From Lachnospiraceae bacterium (lineage in GTDB: Bacteria > Bacillota > Clostridia > Lachnospirales > Lachnospiraceae), in the NCBI GenBank assembly GCA_902363555.1, contig CABJAM010000002.1, forward strand, positions 682,001 to 746,000: DNA of 64,000 nucleotides, written 5' to 3'. This document shows positions 8,247 through 16,701 of this stretch, one piece after another; positions within the stretch are counted from its first letter, which is position 1, and every line of letters begins with the position of its first letter. Made by a program: the position numbers and the translations under genes. The notes below the pieces were generated by a model, which was given only the letters and a program-made list of their open reading frames with translations, was not told where the DNA came from and searched no databases.

Positions 8247-10217
8247 TTAAACCTCCAGCCCGGCATAATACCCGGCATTGACGGCATGATAGATCTGGCC
8301 TACATTTTTGCAGTCGCCCACAATGTAATATTCATCCACCAGATCACATAAGCGGTCCACCTCATCGTAAGGTGAGCGGAAGCCCAGAGCGCAGACCACG
8401 CTGTCCGCCTCAACAAACAGCTCCTGGCCGTCGCGCTCGCACAGCACGCCGCCCGGTTGGATCTCCTTCACCTTCGTATTCACGTAGATCTGTGCAGACT
8501 TTTTAATCTGTGTCGTCAGCGCGCCCTTATAGAAGTTATTCATTTCCTCAATAACCTCAGGCTTCATTTCGATAATGGAGCACTCCTTCCCTTCATGGCA
8601 GAAGGAAATGGCTGCTTCACTGCCCACCAGGCCGCCGCCCATGATGGCTACCCGCTTACCCAGACGTTCCGGATGCAGCTCCGCATCAATGGCCATCACC
8701 ACATTGGGCAGATCGATTCCCTTGATGGGGGGCTTTAACTCACTGGAGCCAATGGCTACAAACAATGCCTCGGGAGCAAACTCACGGATATAGTCTTCCG
8801 TAACCTCTGTATTTAACACAACCTTTACGCCGGCCTCGTCCACACGGCGTATAAGCACATTCATAAAATCCTCAATATCCTGTTTGAAATACGCGGCTCC
8901 TGCCGGACGCAGATTACCGCCAAGCTGAGGTGCCTTTTCCACCAATGTCACATCATGCCCACGGCCGGCCGCAGTGATGGCCGCTTCCATACCTGCCGGA
9001 CCTCCGCCCGCCACAAGCACCCGTTTGCTGTGATCCGGCGCTTTTCTTGGGAATTTCAGCGGGAGCTGCTGGCCCATCTCAGGGTTTACACTGCACTTGA
9101 GCGTCTCGCTTTTGGACGTCTCGCCAAAGCACTCATAGCAGCGCAGGCACGGCGTGATATCATCCGCACGGCCCTCAAAAGCCTTTTTGGGCAGGTACGG
9201 GTCTGCCAGAAGTCCTCTGGCGATCTCCACGATATCCGCCTGGCCTGTGGCAATGATCTCCTCCATCTGCGCCGGGTCATTTAAGGAACCTACGCAGGCT
9301 ACAGGCTTTGTCACATGCTTTTTAATTTCCGCCGCCAGATATACATTGACACCCCGCGGATAAAATACGGATGGATGGGTCCGGCAGAATATATCCGGGT
9401 CCTCGTGATTTCCGCAGGATATATTGAATAAATCCACCTTACAGTCCACCATTTTGGCAACTTCGATACATTCCTCTGCACTCAGCCCAATATCCGAGCA
9501 ATCGTCTCCGGACAGACGGATTTCAATGGGGAAACGCGGGCCCACATTTTTACGGACCTCATCCAGAGACATCATCAAAAACCGCGCGCGGTTTTCCAGG
9601 CTGCCGCCAAATTCATCGGTCCTCTGGTTCATTACCGGCGATAAAAACTGTGAAAACAGCCAGCCGTGAGCCGCATGGACCTGTACCATATCAAAACCGC
9701 AATCCTTGCACAGCTTTGCAGCCGTACCGTAGGACTTTATGATCTCGAAAATCATTTCCCGGGGCATTTCAAATACTTCGCCCTGAGGCGTCATCTCAGC
9801 ACTGGGTCCGTAGGCCGTATCCCGGGTGTCCTGCTCGCCGCCAAGGCTGGCAAGACCGGCATATTTTCCGCCGTGGGAAAGCTGGATATTGGCATAGGCC
9901 CCCGCATTATGGATTGCCCGGGCTGCCTGGGCCATGCCCTGCTTTACGCCGAAGGAATCCAGTTGGAGCTGCTTATTGTGGGATTTGCCCGTAGCCGAAT
10001 GGACGATTGCCTCGCCATAGGTCACGACGCCGGCGCCGCCCAGCGCCTTTTCTTCCAGATAGGCGATCATTTCCGGAGTGAAATGCCCCTCTGTTGTGAT
10101 CATGCTCGGGCTTGTGGGCGCTGCAATGATCCTGTTTTTTAAACGTATATTACCAATTCGGATGGGTGAAAAGAGATGCGGATACTTACAGCCCTTTTTA
10201 CATTTCACATTTTCCAT
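8247..10217 (-). CDS. BaiCD/enoate-reductase-like FMN-FAD-4Fe4S oxidoreductase (656 aa)
   Basis: This is the second member of the same three-domain family as its downstream neighbour. The OYE barrel carries HGGKYAGLASLGG and HAAHGWLFSQFLSPVMN. The iron-sulfur cluster motif is CLRCYECF followed by LKCSVNP. FAD and NAD(P) motifs are VAGGGPAGMEAA and IMGGGLVGSEAA. The start is ATG 10217, because GGGGG sits eight bases ahead; an ATG at 10235 has no ribosome site. The N-terminus carries an extra Cys-Lys-rich stretch (MENVKCKKGCKYPHLF). Only 30 bases separate it from the dehydrogenase gene before it, so they are cotranscribed. Two divergent paralogues in tandem recall the baiCD/baiH pair, which act on different stereoisomers, but the other genes here do not match the bai operon. 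Confidence 0.88.
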   Translation of the reverse strand: MENVKCKKGCKYPHLFSPIRIGNIRLKNRIIAAPTSPSMITTEGHFTPEMIAYLEEKALGGAGVVTYGEAIVHSATGKSHNKQLQLDSFGVKQGMAQAARAIHNAGAYANIQLSHGGKYAGLASLGGEQDTRDTAYGPSAEMTPQGEVFEMPREMIFEIIKSYGTAAKLCKDCGFDMVQVHAAHGWLFSQFLSPVMNQRTDEFGGSLENRARFLMMSLDEVRKNVGPRFPIEIRLSGDDCSDIGLSAEECIEVAKMVDCKVDLFNISCGNHEDPDIFCRTHPSVFYPRGVNVYLAAEIKKHVTKPVACVGSLNDPAQMEEIIATGQADIVEIARGLLADPYLPKKAFEGRADDITPCLRCYECFGETSKSETLKCSVNPEMGQQLPLKFPRKAPDHSKRVLVAGGGPAGMEAAITAAGRGHDVTLVEKAPQLGGNLRPAGAAYFKQDIEDFMNVLIRRVDEAGVKVVLNTEVTEDYIREFAPEALFVAIGSSELKPPIKGIDLPNVVMAIDAELHPERLGKRVAIMGGGLVGSEAAISFCHEGKECSIIEMKPEVIEEMNNFYKGALTTQIKKSAQIYVNTKVKEIQPGGVLCERDGQELFVEADSVVCALGFRSPYDEVDRLCDLVDEYYIVGDCKNVGQIYHAVNAGYYAGLEV

Positions 10218-10247
10218 GATTGATTTAACCCCCATATCTATAACTGT

Positions 10248-11303
10248 TTATTTTTTTAATTTCCAGATGTACTTTCTCGGTTCGCCGTTCAGATAAGCGA
10301 TCACCTCGTCACCCATCATGGAACCGGACCATCCGTCCACGTCGGTGGTCAGACCGGCCATATGCGGCGTGCAAACGACATTTCTCATGGAAAGCAGCGG
10401 ATGATTGGCCGGAACCGGCTCCTGCCAGTACACGTCCACAGCAGCGCCGGCAATAGTTTTGTTTTGCAGCGCTTCAACAAAGTCCTTCTGATCGATGACA
10501 TAGGCTCTGGCCGTATTGATCACATAAGCTGTCGGTTTCATTTTGCTGAACCAATCTTTATTGACAATAGCCTTGCAGCTTGGGATAACCGGCAGATGGA
10601 TGCTGATAATATCACTCTGGGCAAGCATTGTATCCAGATCCACAGCCTTTGCGCCGTCGGCCTCGATTTTTTCAGCCGGGCAATAAGGATCATAGGCGAG
10701 GATTTCCATGCCAAAGGCTTTCGCTCTTACAGCAACCTCCCGGCCAATAGCGCCGTAGCCTGCGATACCCAGTGTTTTTCCGTACAGCTCAAAGCCAATA
10801 CCATAATCCACAAACGGATGCTTTTCATCCAGCGGTCCGAAGGTTACGTTTTTAACGTCCGGCACATCATAAATATCGTCCACAGCAGGACCTGTGTGCT
10901 CGCCCTTAGCCAGCCCGGTGCTGCTCAATGTAATATGTCTGGCAGCGGCGATCATCAGACCGATGTTAAATTCGGCCACAGCCACACGGTTTCTGCCCGG
11001 TGTATAGGAAAGTTCAAGACCAGCCTTATCAATCGCATCATAATCTACCGTTGCAGGTGTTCCCTTAGCCACGCCCATGAATTTCATGCCGGCTTCGGCC
11101 CATGCAGTGATCGTGTCGGCTCCGGCATATTCATCGCCCAGCACAACAAGCTCGTTGCCCATACATTCTTCACGTGTCATATCCTCAGTAACGTTGCCCT
11201 TGCCGTGCTTTAACTCACCGCAGATTGTCACGTCACAAAACTGCTCTATAATATCCATCTGTTTTTTTGGAATCGGGGTACATAATGCCATTTTCTTTTT
11301 CAT
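10248..11303 (-). CDS. D-2-hydroxyacid dehydrogenase family protein (351 aa)
   Basis: This is an NAD-dependent 2-ketoacid/2-hydroxyacid oxidoreductase. The Rossmann motif is GIAGYGAIGREVA. The catalytic Arg is in INTARAYVID, the Glu in YWQEPVPANHP and the His in TPHMAGL, all in the usual order. The start is ATG 11303 with GGAGG eight bases before it; an ATG at 11318 lies on the ribosome site. It is preceded by a family A hairpin at 11351-11379 and the iron alcohol dehydrogenase gene, and followed closely by two flavoenzymes. Similar members act on branched or aromatic hydroxyacids or on phosphoglycerate-like substrates; the real one cannot be told. Confidence 0.85.
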   Translation of the reverse strand: MKKKMALCTPIPKKQMDIIEQFCDVTICGELKHGKGNVTEDMTREECMGNELVVLGDEYAGADTITAWAEAGMKFMGVAKGTPATVDYDAIDKAGLELSYTPGRNRVAVAEFNIGLMIAAARHITLSSTGLAKGEHTGPAVDDIYDVPDVKNVTFGPLDEKHPFVDYGIGFELYGKTLGIAGYGAIGREVAVRAKAFGMEILAYDPYCPAEKIEADGAKAVDLDTMLAQSDIISIHLPVIPSCKAIVNKDWFSKMKPTAYVINTARAYVIDQKDFVEALQNKTIAGAAVDVYWQEPVPANHPLLSMRNVVCTPHMAGLTTDVDGWSGSMMGDEVIAYLNGEPRKYIWKLKK

Positions 11304-11350
11304 ATTTATTTCCTCCATTTTGCGCTTACAAGCGCATCATCGATTTCATG

Positions 11351-11379
11351 GTAACTATTCAGAAGGGCCGAACGGTTAC
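11351..11379. repeat. Family A intergenic hairpin, copy 3
   Basis: Arms GTAACTATTC and GAACGGTTAC with an AGAAGGGCC centre lie between two cotranscribed dehydrogenase genes. Two arm mismatches relative to the consensus show it is an older copy. Confidence 0.7.
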
Positions 11380-11381
11380 AT

Positions 11382-12527
11382 TTAATAAGCTTTTTCTAAA
11401 ATATCCAAAATCTGTTCTTTTGTTATGCCCTGACGGGGGTTGAAGTTCAACACCGGTTCTTTTAACACGTCCTCGGCCAGCATTTCAAAATCCTTTTTCT
11501 CAATGCCCTGCTGAGACAATGTTTTAATCCCCAGCAGACCGATAAGCTTTTTAAGCTCTCCGGCCAGCAGATATTTGTCAGCGTCCACATTTCCCGAAGT
11601 CTCAAGTCCGATTGCTTTAGCCAGCTCCACCATCTGGTCCGGGCAGCTTTCTGCGTTAAATTCCATAACATACGGAAGCACGCAGGCATTGGCCATACCG
11701 TGGGGCAGATGGAAATGAGCGCTCAGCGTATGGGCGATGCCGTGAACAAGGCCCAGGTTGGCATTGGAAAAACCAAAGCCTGTAATGATGCAGCCAAGCA
11801 TCATCTGCTCTCTGGCATCCATATCGTCGCCATTGGCCACAACCTTTGGAAGGTTTTCATGGAGGATCTGAAGACCCTTAACGGAATTATACTGGGTCAG
11901 CGGTGTTGCCATATTGGAAATGTAGCTTTCTACTGCGTGGGTAATGGCGTCCATACCTGTAGCAGCGGTTACCGATACCGGCATCGTGCGGGTAAATTCC
12001 GGATCGATGATCACCTTGGAGGGAACGATTTTGTCGTCGATGACTACGTATTTGCATACCTTTTCCGTATCGATCAGCGCGCTCACGTTGGTGATCTCGC
12101 TGGAAGTTCCTGCGGTTGTGGGGATGGCAATGAGGGGAAGCACATTATTTTTCACCATGCCGATGCCGCCGTAATTGCCGATGGGTCCGGGGTTCGTCAT
12201 AAGAATATTGATCGCCTTGGCCAGGTCGATACTGCTGCCGCCGCCCACAGCTACAAATACGTCAATGCCTGCGTCCTTTGCGATCACTGCCGCTTCCTCC
12301 ACAAGCTCGTTGGTGGGATTGGGCATAACCTTATCAAAAATCACAGTATTTACGCCGGCTTTTTCGATAAATCCAAGAACCTTTTCAGAAATTCCCGCAG
12401 CCTTCACGCCTGCGTCGTAAACAACCATCACGTTTTTAGCCTGATACTGTGTCAGCACCTCCGGGAGGGCTGAGGCGCTGCCGCAGCCAAAAACGATATC
12501 ACTTTTCACAAAAAAATTGTAAGCCAT
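11382..12527 (-). CDS. Iron-containing alcohol dehydrogenase (381 aa)
   Basis: This is a group III metal-dependent alcohol dehydrogenase, similar in layout to lactaldehyde reductase (FucO) and 1,3-propanediol or butanol dehydrogenases. It has the NAD-binding GGGSSIDLAKA. The metal ligands are Asp and His in GMDAITHAVESY and two His in HGIAHTLSAHFHLPHG. Full length for the family, with GGGGAAACAA before the ATG. It is followed by a D-2-hydroxyacid dehydrogenase and preceded by a class II aldolase. Together these suit cleavage of a sugar phosphate or hydroxyketone and reduction of the resulting aldehyde. Specific use of lactaldehyde is possible but unproven. Confidence 0.9.
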   Translation of the reverse strand: MAYNFFVKSDIVFGCGSASALPEVLTQYQAKNVMVVYDAGVKAAGISEKVLGFIEKAGVNTVIFDKVMPNPTNELVEEAAVIAKDAGIDVFVAVGGGSSIDLAKAINILMTNPGPIGNYGGIGMVKNNVLPLIAIPTTAGTSSEITNVSALIDTEKVCKYVVIDDKIVPSKVIIDPEFTRTMPVSVTAATGMDAITHAVESYISNMATPLTQYNSVKGLQILHENLPKVVANGDDMDAREQMMLGCIITGFGFSNANLGLVHGIAHTLSAHFHLPHGMANACVLPYVMEFNAESCPDQMVELAKAIGLETSGNVDADKYLLAGELKKLIGLLGIKTLSQQGIEKKDFEMLAEDVLKEPVLNFNPRQGITKEQILDILEKAY

Positions 12528-12559
12528 TTGTTTCCCCTTTCTATATCTGTCGTTATGTT

Positions 12560-12588
12560 GTAACAGTTCGGAAGGGCCGAACTGTTAC
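12560..12588. repeat. Family A intergenic hairpin, copy 4
   Basis: A near-consensus copy with arms GTAACAGTTC and GAACTGTTAC around GGAAGGGCC. It lies upstream of the alcohol dehydrogenase gene and next to the hairpin at 12614-12647. Confidence 0.8.
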
Positions 12589-12613
12589 GTATATTTATTC
12601 GGTCCATATATTT

Positions 12614-12647
12614 AGGGCGGCGGTTCTACATACGATGCCGCCGCCCT
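12614..12647 (-). terminator. GC-rich hairpin after the aldolase gene
   Basis: AGGGCGGCGG and CCGCCGCCCT form a perfect ten-base stem. On the minus strand it is followed by AAATATATGG rather than a clean U-run. It may act as a partial terminator or RNA stabiliser between the aldolase and alcohol dehydrogenase genes. Confidence 0.5.
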
Positions 12648-12681
12648 GATACATTTATTTAATCATATTTATTCATCACAG

Positions 12682-12709
12682 GTTACCGTCCAGAGGACCG
12701 CACTGTTAC
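12682..12709. repeat. Family A intergenic hairpin, copy 5 (diverged)
   Basis: GTTACCGTCC and GCACTGTTAC arms lie directly after the aldolase stop. With copy 4 and the GC hairpin this makes three hairpins within 160 bases. Confidence 0.6.
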
Positions 12710-12723
12710 ACAAAGTGTTCTAA

Positions 12724-13362
12724 TTAAACGGCCTGATCTCTGGCGATCAGTTCTTTCATAGCTTTTACAGCTTCCTCCGGCATCGGATTGAATACGCCGG
12801 CCAGCTTAGCATAATAGGAGGTCTGAGCCATTTCCTCGGTGTAGATGGTGGCTGCCATAGCTGCCTTGATGTCCTTACCGCAGCAGAACATACCGTGGTT
12901 TTTAAGTAATACGGCTCTGCCGGTTTCGCCCAGTGTTTCTACTACAAGGCCTGCCAGGTCATTGCTGCCGGGCATGGTGAAAGGAACGATATTTACAGGA
13001 ACGAATTCAGACTGAGGCGGTGTTGTCGGAAGTAATTCGCCGGCCATAGCTGCGATCGTAGCGAACATGCCATGAGTATGTACAGTTGCCTTAACATCTT
13101 TTCTTGCTCTTAAAACAGCGGTATGCATCGGAGCTTCAGATGATGGCTTTAAAGGTCCGTCGATCCACTTGCCATACATATCTACAATAGCGATATCCTC
13201 TGCGGTCATGGTCTTATAAGCAATACCGCTGGGAGTGATGGCTACAACGTCGTCCACGTCGTCCTGGATGGCGATATTACCGGATGTGCCTTTGATCAGC
13301 CCCTGATCCACTGCGTCCAAAATTGCTTCCAATACCTGTTTTCTGATTTTTTCGTATTTCAT
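12724..13362 (-). CDS. Class II aldolase/adducin family protein, FucA-like (212 aa)
   Basis: This is a zinc-dependent class II aldolase of the L-fuculose/rhamnulose/ribulose-phosphate group. The substrate-binding GNIA and TPSG turns, the acidic SSEAPMH stretch and the His-x-His metal site (TVHTHGMFA) are present. A third ligand is likely in LLKNHGMFCCG. Length is normal. The start is 13362, with GGAGGAATTTAAC ahead; the longer frame to 13449 has no ribosome site. It may act as L-fuculose-1-phosphate aldolase for the fucose operon at the far end of the window, since that operon shows no aldolase. Here it heads a different set of dehydrogenases and flavoenzymes, so another substrate is equally possible. 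Confidence 0.85.
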   Translation of the reverse strand: MKYEKIRKQVLEAILDAVDQGLIKGTSGNIAIQDDVDDVVAITPSGIAYKTMTAEDIAIVDMYGKWIDGPLKPSSEAPMHTAVLRARKDVKATVHTHGMFATIAAMAGELLPTTPPQSEFVPVNIVPFTMPGSNDLAGLVVETLGETGRAVLLKNHGMFCCGKDIKAAMAATIYTEEMAQTSYYAKLAGVFNPMPEEAVKAMKELIARDQAV

Positions 13363-13785
13363 GTTAAATTCCTCCTTATATTTGCCTTGCAGCATTGCGT
13401 TAGCTCCGTCGCATACCGAAAATACTTCCGGCAGTTGAAACATCCGCATGGCTGCGCACCGGCGCGGTTTCGTTTAGTTATGTTTTGTCTTTCTGTAATC
13501 AATATAAGGTATTGGGAGGGTGTTATCAAATTGTGTTTTTCCGCTATTAAAAGGAAATATTTTCTGAGTGCCTGAGTGGGGCCCCTTTTGTGATTCTTTG
13601 CTTCGCGCCCCCCTGCTTCGCGCACCCCGCTACGCTGGGTCGCGGCATTCGCCGCAAAGGTGTGCAAGCACCCCTTTGTGGCTCGTTGCTTCGCGCAAAA
13701 AAGGCATCCGATTTCTGTTGCGTCGAATGCCTTAATCTTGTTTTTCTACTTTCAGAATAACATTTCTTATATAACCGTTCGGTGT
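13363..13785. other. Intergenic region with GC-rich repeat D copy 1
   Basis: No convincing gene is present. The aldolase promoter should lie near 13380-13560. From about 13619 to 13701 is a GC-rich repeat (GCGCACCCCG..., GGGTCGCGGCA, CGCCGCAAAGGTG, CCCCTTTGTGGCTCGTTGC) that recurs at 21930-22020. It is followed by a hairpin pairing AAGGCATCCGA with TCGAATGCCTT, which may act as a terminator for the toxin-antitoxin unit or simply belong to the repeat. Confidence 0.65.
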
Positions 13786-14070
13786 TTACTTTAATTGAAT
13801 TTTTAAATCCTTACCTAAACATTGAGCAACCTTGATTAAAAAATCTAAGCTTGGATTATAATTTCCACTTTCCAATCGGGATATATTTGATTTCTGTGTT
13901 CCGATTCTTTTAGCGAGATCAGCCTGGGACAGCTTTTGCTGCTTTCTGGCTTCGATAATCTGAGAAACTATCTCATATCTGGGCTGCAATTTTTCATATT
14001 CCTCTTTAAACTCGTTATCCAACATTAAATCACTCTTTATTTTTTCAAAAGATACGCCTGCTTTATTCAT
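13786..14070 (-). CDS. HigA-like antitoxin, XRE family (94 aa)
   Basis: This is an antitoxin with a C-terminal Xre/Cro helix-turn-helix (KLSQADLAKRIGTQKSNISRLESG). The N-terminal segment MNKAGVSFEKIKSDLMLDNE is typical of antitoxins paired with Gp49-like HigB toxins. The start is ATG 14070, seven bases after AGGAGG; a TTG at 14076 is less likely. It overlaps the toxin stop by eight bases, in the toxin-first order of HigBA systems. It should bind the palindrome at 14451-14470 and repress the pair. The region is more AT-rich than its neighbours, which suggests acquisition. Confidence 0.88.
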   Translation of the reverse strand: MNKAGVSFEKIKSDLMLDNEFKEEYEKLQPRYEIVSQIIEARKQQKLSQADLAKRIGTQKSNISRLESGNYNPSLDFLIKVAQCLGKDLKIQLK

Positions 14071-14422
14071 TGCCAACCCTCCTCTTATAATCTTCCATAT
14101 ATATTAACGCTCTATCTATTTCACCCTTAGGTGTTTTCATAGTCTTTTTTACAAATCCGTGAAGTAATATATATTTATTGTTATAGTATGTAAAGTAAAA
14201 TATTCGGACAATATCGTTAGAAAATTTTATGCGTAGTTCAAAGAGCCCCTTATTTTTCTTTCCTTTTAGTGCTTTTACATATGGTTCCCTTAAATCACTG
14301 CCATGCTTTCTCAATAATTCTATATCAGCAAAAGCTTTCGCTCGTAGTTTTGCCGGCAATGATAATAGAAACTCTTGTACAGGTACTCTTCCATTTGACT
14401 TTTGATAGAACTCTAAAGTAAT
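14063..14422 (-). CDS. HigB/RelE-like toxin (Gp49 family), non-standard start
   Basis: This is a probable mRNA-cleaving toxin of the phage Gp49/HigB group. It has KGLFELRIKF, DIVRIFYFTYYNNKYILLHGFVKKTMKTP and a C-terminal basic helix. The shortest frame starts at TTG 14359, but family similarity clearly continues upstream through TLEFYQKSNGRVPVQEFLLSLP, giving about 119 residues from 14422. In that longer frame there is no ATG, GTG or TTG near the strong ribosome site AGAGGGGG. The only codons at a proper distance are ATT (14422) or ATA. Either a rare start codon is used or the start has mutated, leaving a weakened toxin with an intact antitoxin. Cotranscribed with HigA. Confidence 0.8.
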   Translation of the reverse strand: MTLEFYQKSNGRVPVQEFLLSLPAKLRAKAFADIELLRKHGSDLREPYVKALKGKKNKGLFELRIKFSNDIVRIFYFTYYNNKYILLHGFVKKTMKTPKGEIDRALIYMEDYKRRVGNE

Positions 14423-14450
14423 TATAGTTATCCCCCTCTCCCCCTCTATA

Positions 14451-14470
14451 AGTTATCATATAAGATAACT
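14451..14470. promoter_or_regulatory. Palindromic operator of the HigBA pair
   Basis: AGTTATC and GATAACT are perfect arms around a six-base centre. The site lies directly upstream of the toxin ribosome site, the usual place for autorepression by antitoxin or complex. Confidence 0.7.
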
Positions 14471-14625
14471 TTTGTCAATGATTTTGTTCGCATTTCCCGC
14501 TGTTAAAATGTACGATTTTCTGTTAAAATAGTCATAGCCCCACCGATACATACAGAAAAATCTCCGTTCGCCCAAAGTACCTCCGGACGGCGATTTCTTC
14601 CACACGAATGAAAGGATGCTATACC

Positions 14626-16701
14626 ATGGATTCCGGACACTTATCTCTCAGACAGCGCAAGCTGCTAAACTTTCTTCAAAGCCAGACGGACTACATTTCC
14701 GGGCCAGCGCTGGCCCAGTATCTCCATGTCTCGCCGCGGACCGTCCGCAGTGATATCCGTGAGGTCAACGATGCACTGGCCGGGGGCGGTATCCGCATTG
14801 ACGCAAAAAAGCGGGAAGGCTACCGGCTGTGCGTTGATAATCCGGAAGCGCTGGATCAGCTAAAGCAGTTGGACAGTACATTTTTGACAAAGGAGGACCG
14901 GGTCCGTTACCTGGCCTTCACCTTATGCCTGTCGGACATCCCGGTAAATATATATGATCTGGAAGATGAAATGTACGTCAGTCATACAACGCTGGAAAAT
15001 GATATTCATCTGCTAAAAATAAAATACGTTTTATCATCCCCATATATACAGTTGAACCAGAAAAAAGGATTTCTGGAATTTGAGAAGAACGAACGAAAAC
15101 GCCGCCAGATCCTCAATCACCTGTTCCATGAGGACTGGAATTATAATACAAAAGAAAATGCTTATTACAGCTACGAATTTCTGGACAATGACCAGTTGGA
15201 GCTGATTATGACCCAGGTAAATGAGCATCTGAGCAAATATGCCATCGCACTGGAGGATACGAATCTTGTAGCACTGAATCTGGCCATCGCCATCATGCAC
15301 CGGCGCACCATCACCGGCCACGGACTGCCGGAGGCCACAGAAGGCGGTGCCGGCGCGGGCGTCGCCGCGGCGCTCAACGTCGCCAGCACTGACTTCAGCG
15401 ACACCAACGCTGACACCGACTACTTTGACGCCAGCACCGCCGCAGCTATTCGCGAACTTATGGATCATCTGGAGCAGGCTCTGGACTTTAAGGCGTCACC
15501 GGCGGAGCGCGCCGAAATCTACAAAATGGCCGCCCACACAAGGCTGCTGGACGCCAATCAACTGAATTTTTCCACGGTTCCCCAGTATTTTGACCCGTCA
15601 ACCATAAAAATGGCCGACGCCTATCTGGACAACGTCCGCCGGACCTTCCACATCGACCTGACCCGGGATGAGGATTTCTATATCACCCTGCTGCAGTATA
15701 TCCGGTATCTCAAGCTGCCCTACCACAGCTTCAACACCTTCCAGATCAATCCGGATATGGCCAGGGCGCAGCTTATGATCGAATACGAGATTGCAGGTGC
15801 CTTTCAGGAAATCGCCGCGCAATATCTGGGCGGCTACCTAAACCACACCGAGCTGATGTACCTGGCCTTCACCATTTCCGGCGCACTGATCTATCTCCAT
15901 GAGCTGTCAAAGACCAAGTTCCGCACAGCCATCTGCTGCCACCTAAATATTTCGGCTACCTGGGCGTTGAAGCGGAAAATCATGTCCGGCTTTGGAAATT
16001 TCCTGGATATTGTGGTACTGCTTCCGGTAAACTCCCGGAAAACATTTGACTTTTCCACAGTAGACCTGGTTTTGAGCACCGTCAATAAGCCCATCACCCA
16101 CAGCCCCCATACACGGGTCATCAACATCTCTCCGTTTATGACCCAGGCGGATTACAGCCGCATCGAAGGGTACATTGCCACGCGGCGGCTGGAGGAGCTC
16201 TATGCCCCCACGCTACCCGGACCGGAGCTGCTGATGAAGGAAGCCTTCTGGCATGAGCGCCTCAGAGAAACGGACAAATTTGCCATATTTAATTTATTGA
16301 TTTCGGATTTTTTAGAAAATAGATATGTCACAGAAGAATACCATGAGGATGTGCTACGCAGGGAATCCATTTCCACCTTTGCCTTTCAGCCGGGCATCGT
16401 GCTCATGTATTCCCTGAAACCGTCCACGAAAACCGTGCTGAGCATTGCCACCCTTGAGCACCGGCTGACGTGGAATTCCTACAAAATACGTACCATAATG
16501 ATGCTGGCCGTCCGGCCGGAGGACGCCACAGCCGTCTTTTTGCTGCTGAACCGAATTTACGGCGACAGCTACGACCCGGCCGCTGTCAGTAGCTTAAAAA
16601 CCCGCGCCCAGCTTATGGAATATTTTCAGTATCCGGACAGGACACCGTCAGAATCGAAGCCAGAAGCCGCTTCGTATATTCATTCTGAGGACGGCCGATA
16701 A
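14626..16701 (+). CDS. PRD-containing BglG-type transcriptional regulator with EIIA-like tail (691 aa)
   Basis: This is a PTS-linked activator. It has two N-terminal winged-helix domains (LSLRQRKLLNFLQSQTDYI..., then a second near VSHTTLENDIHLLK), PRD regions with conserved-type histidines (LNLAIAIMHRRTITGH), an EIIB-like middle and an EIIA-like C-terminus. In the EIIA part the usual AIPHG phospho-site is replaced (QPGIVLMYSL), so this domain probably cannot be phosphorylated. A low-complexity Gly/Ala/Asp/Thr insertion of about 35 residues (around 15330-15425) interrupts the first PRD. Start 14626 is chosen from AAAGGATG; ATG 14608 is an in-frame alternative. No PTS genes are present, so its target is unclear. 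The last 89 bases overlap the convergent ATPase gene. Confidence 0.82.
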   Translation: MDSGHLSLRQRKLLNFLQSQTDYISGPALAQYLHVSPRTVRSDIREVNDALAGGGIRIDAKKREGYRLCVDNPEALDQLKQLDSTFLTKEDRVRYLAFTLCLSDIPVNIYDLEDEMYVSHTTLENDIHLLKIKYVLSSPYIQLNQKKGFLEFEKNERKRRQILNHLFHEDWNYNTKENAYYSYEFLDNDQLELIMTQVNEHLSKYAIALEDTNLVALNLAIAIMHRRTITGHGLPEATEGGAGAGVAAALNVASTDFSDTNADTDYFDASTAAAIRELMDHLEQALDFKASPAERAEIYKMAAHTRLLDANQLNFSTVPQYFDPSTIKMADAYLDNVRRTFHIDLTRDEDFYITLLQYIRYLKLPYHSFNTFQINPDMARAQLMIEYEIAGAFQEIAAQYLGGYLNHTELMYLAFTISGALIYLHELSKTKFRTAICCHLNISATWALKRKIMSGFGNFLDIVVLLPVNSRKTFDFSTVDLVLSTVNKPITHSPHTRVINISPFMTQADYSRIEGYIATRRLEELYAPTLPGPELLMKEAFWHERLRETDKFAIFNLLISDFLENRYVTEEYHEDVLRRESISTFAFQPGIVLMYSLKPSTKTVLSIATLEHRLTWNSYKIRTIMMLAVRPEDATAVFLLLNRIYGDSYDPAAVSSLKTRAQLMEYFQYPDRTPSESKPEAASYIHSEDGR

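Noticed and set aside
6208..13362. Bile acid 7-dehydroxylation (bai) operon
   Set aside because: The two flavoenzymes resemble BaiCD and BaiH, but the CoA ligase, CoA transferase, BaiE dehydratase and transporter are missing, and the other three genes do not fit.
13359..13667. 102-residue minus-strand frame upstream of the aldolase
   Set aside because: It translates repeat D, has no ribosome site and overlaps the aldolase leader.
15034..15468. 144-residue minus-strand frame inside the PRD regulator
   Set aside because: It is the reverse shadow of a GC-rich coding region and lacks a ribosome site or motifs.
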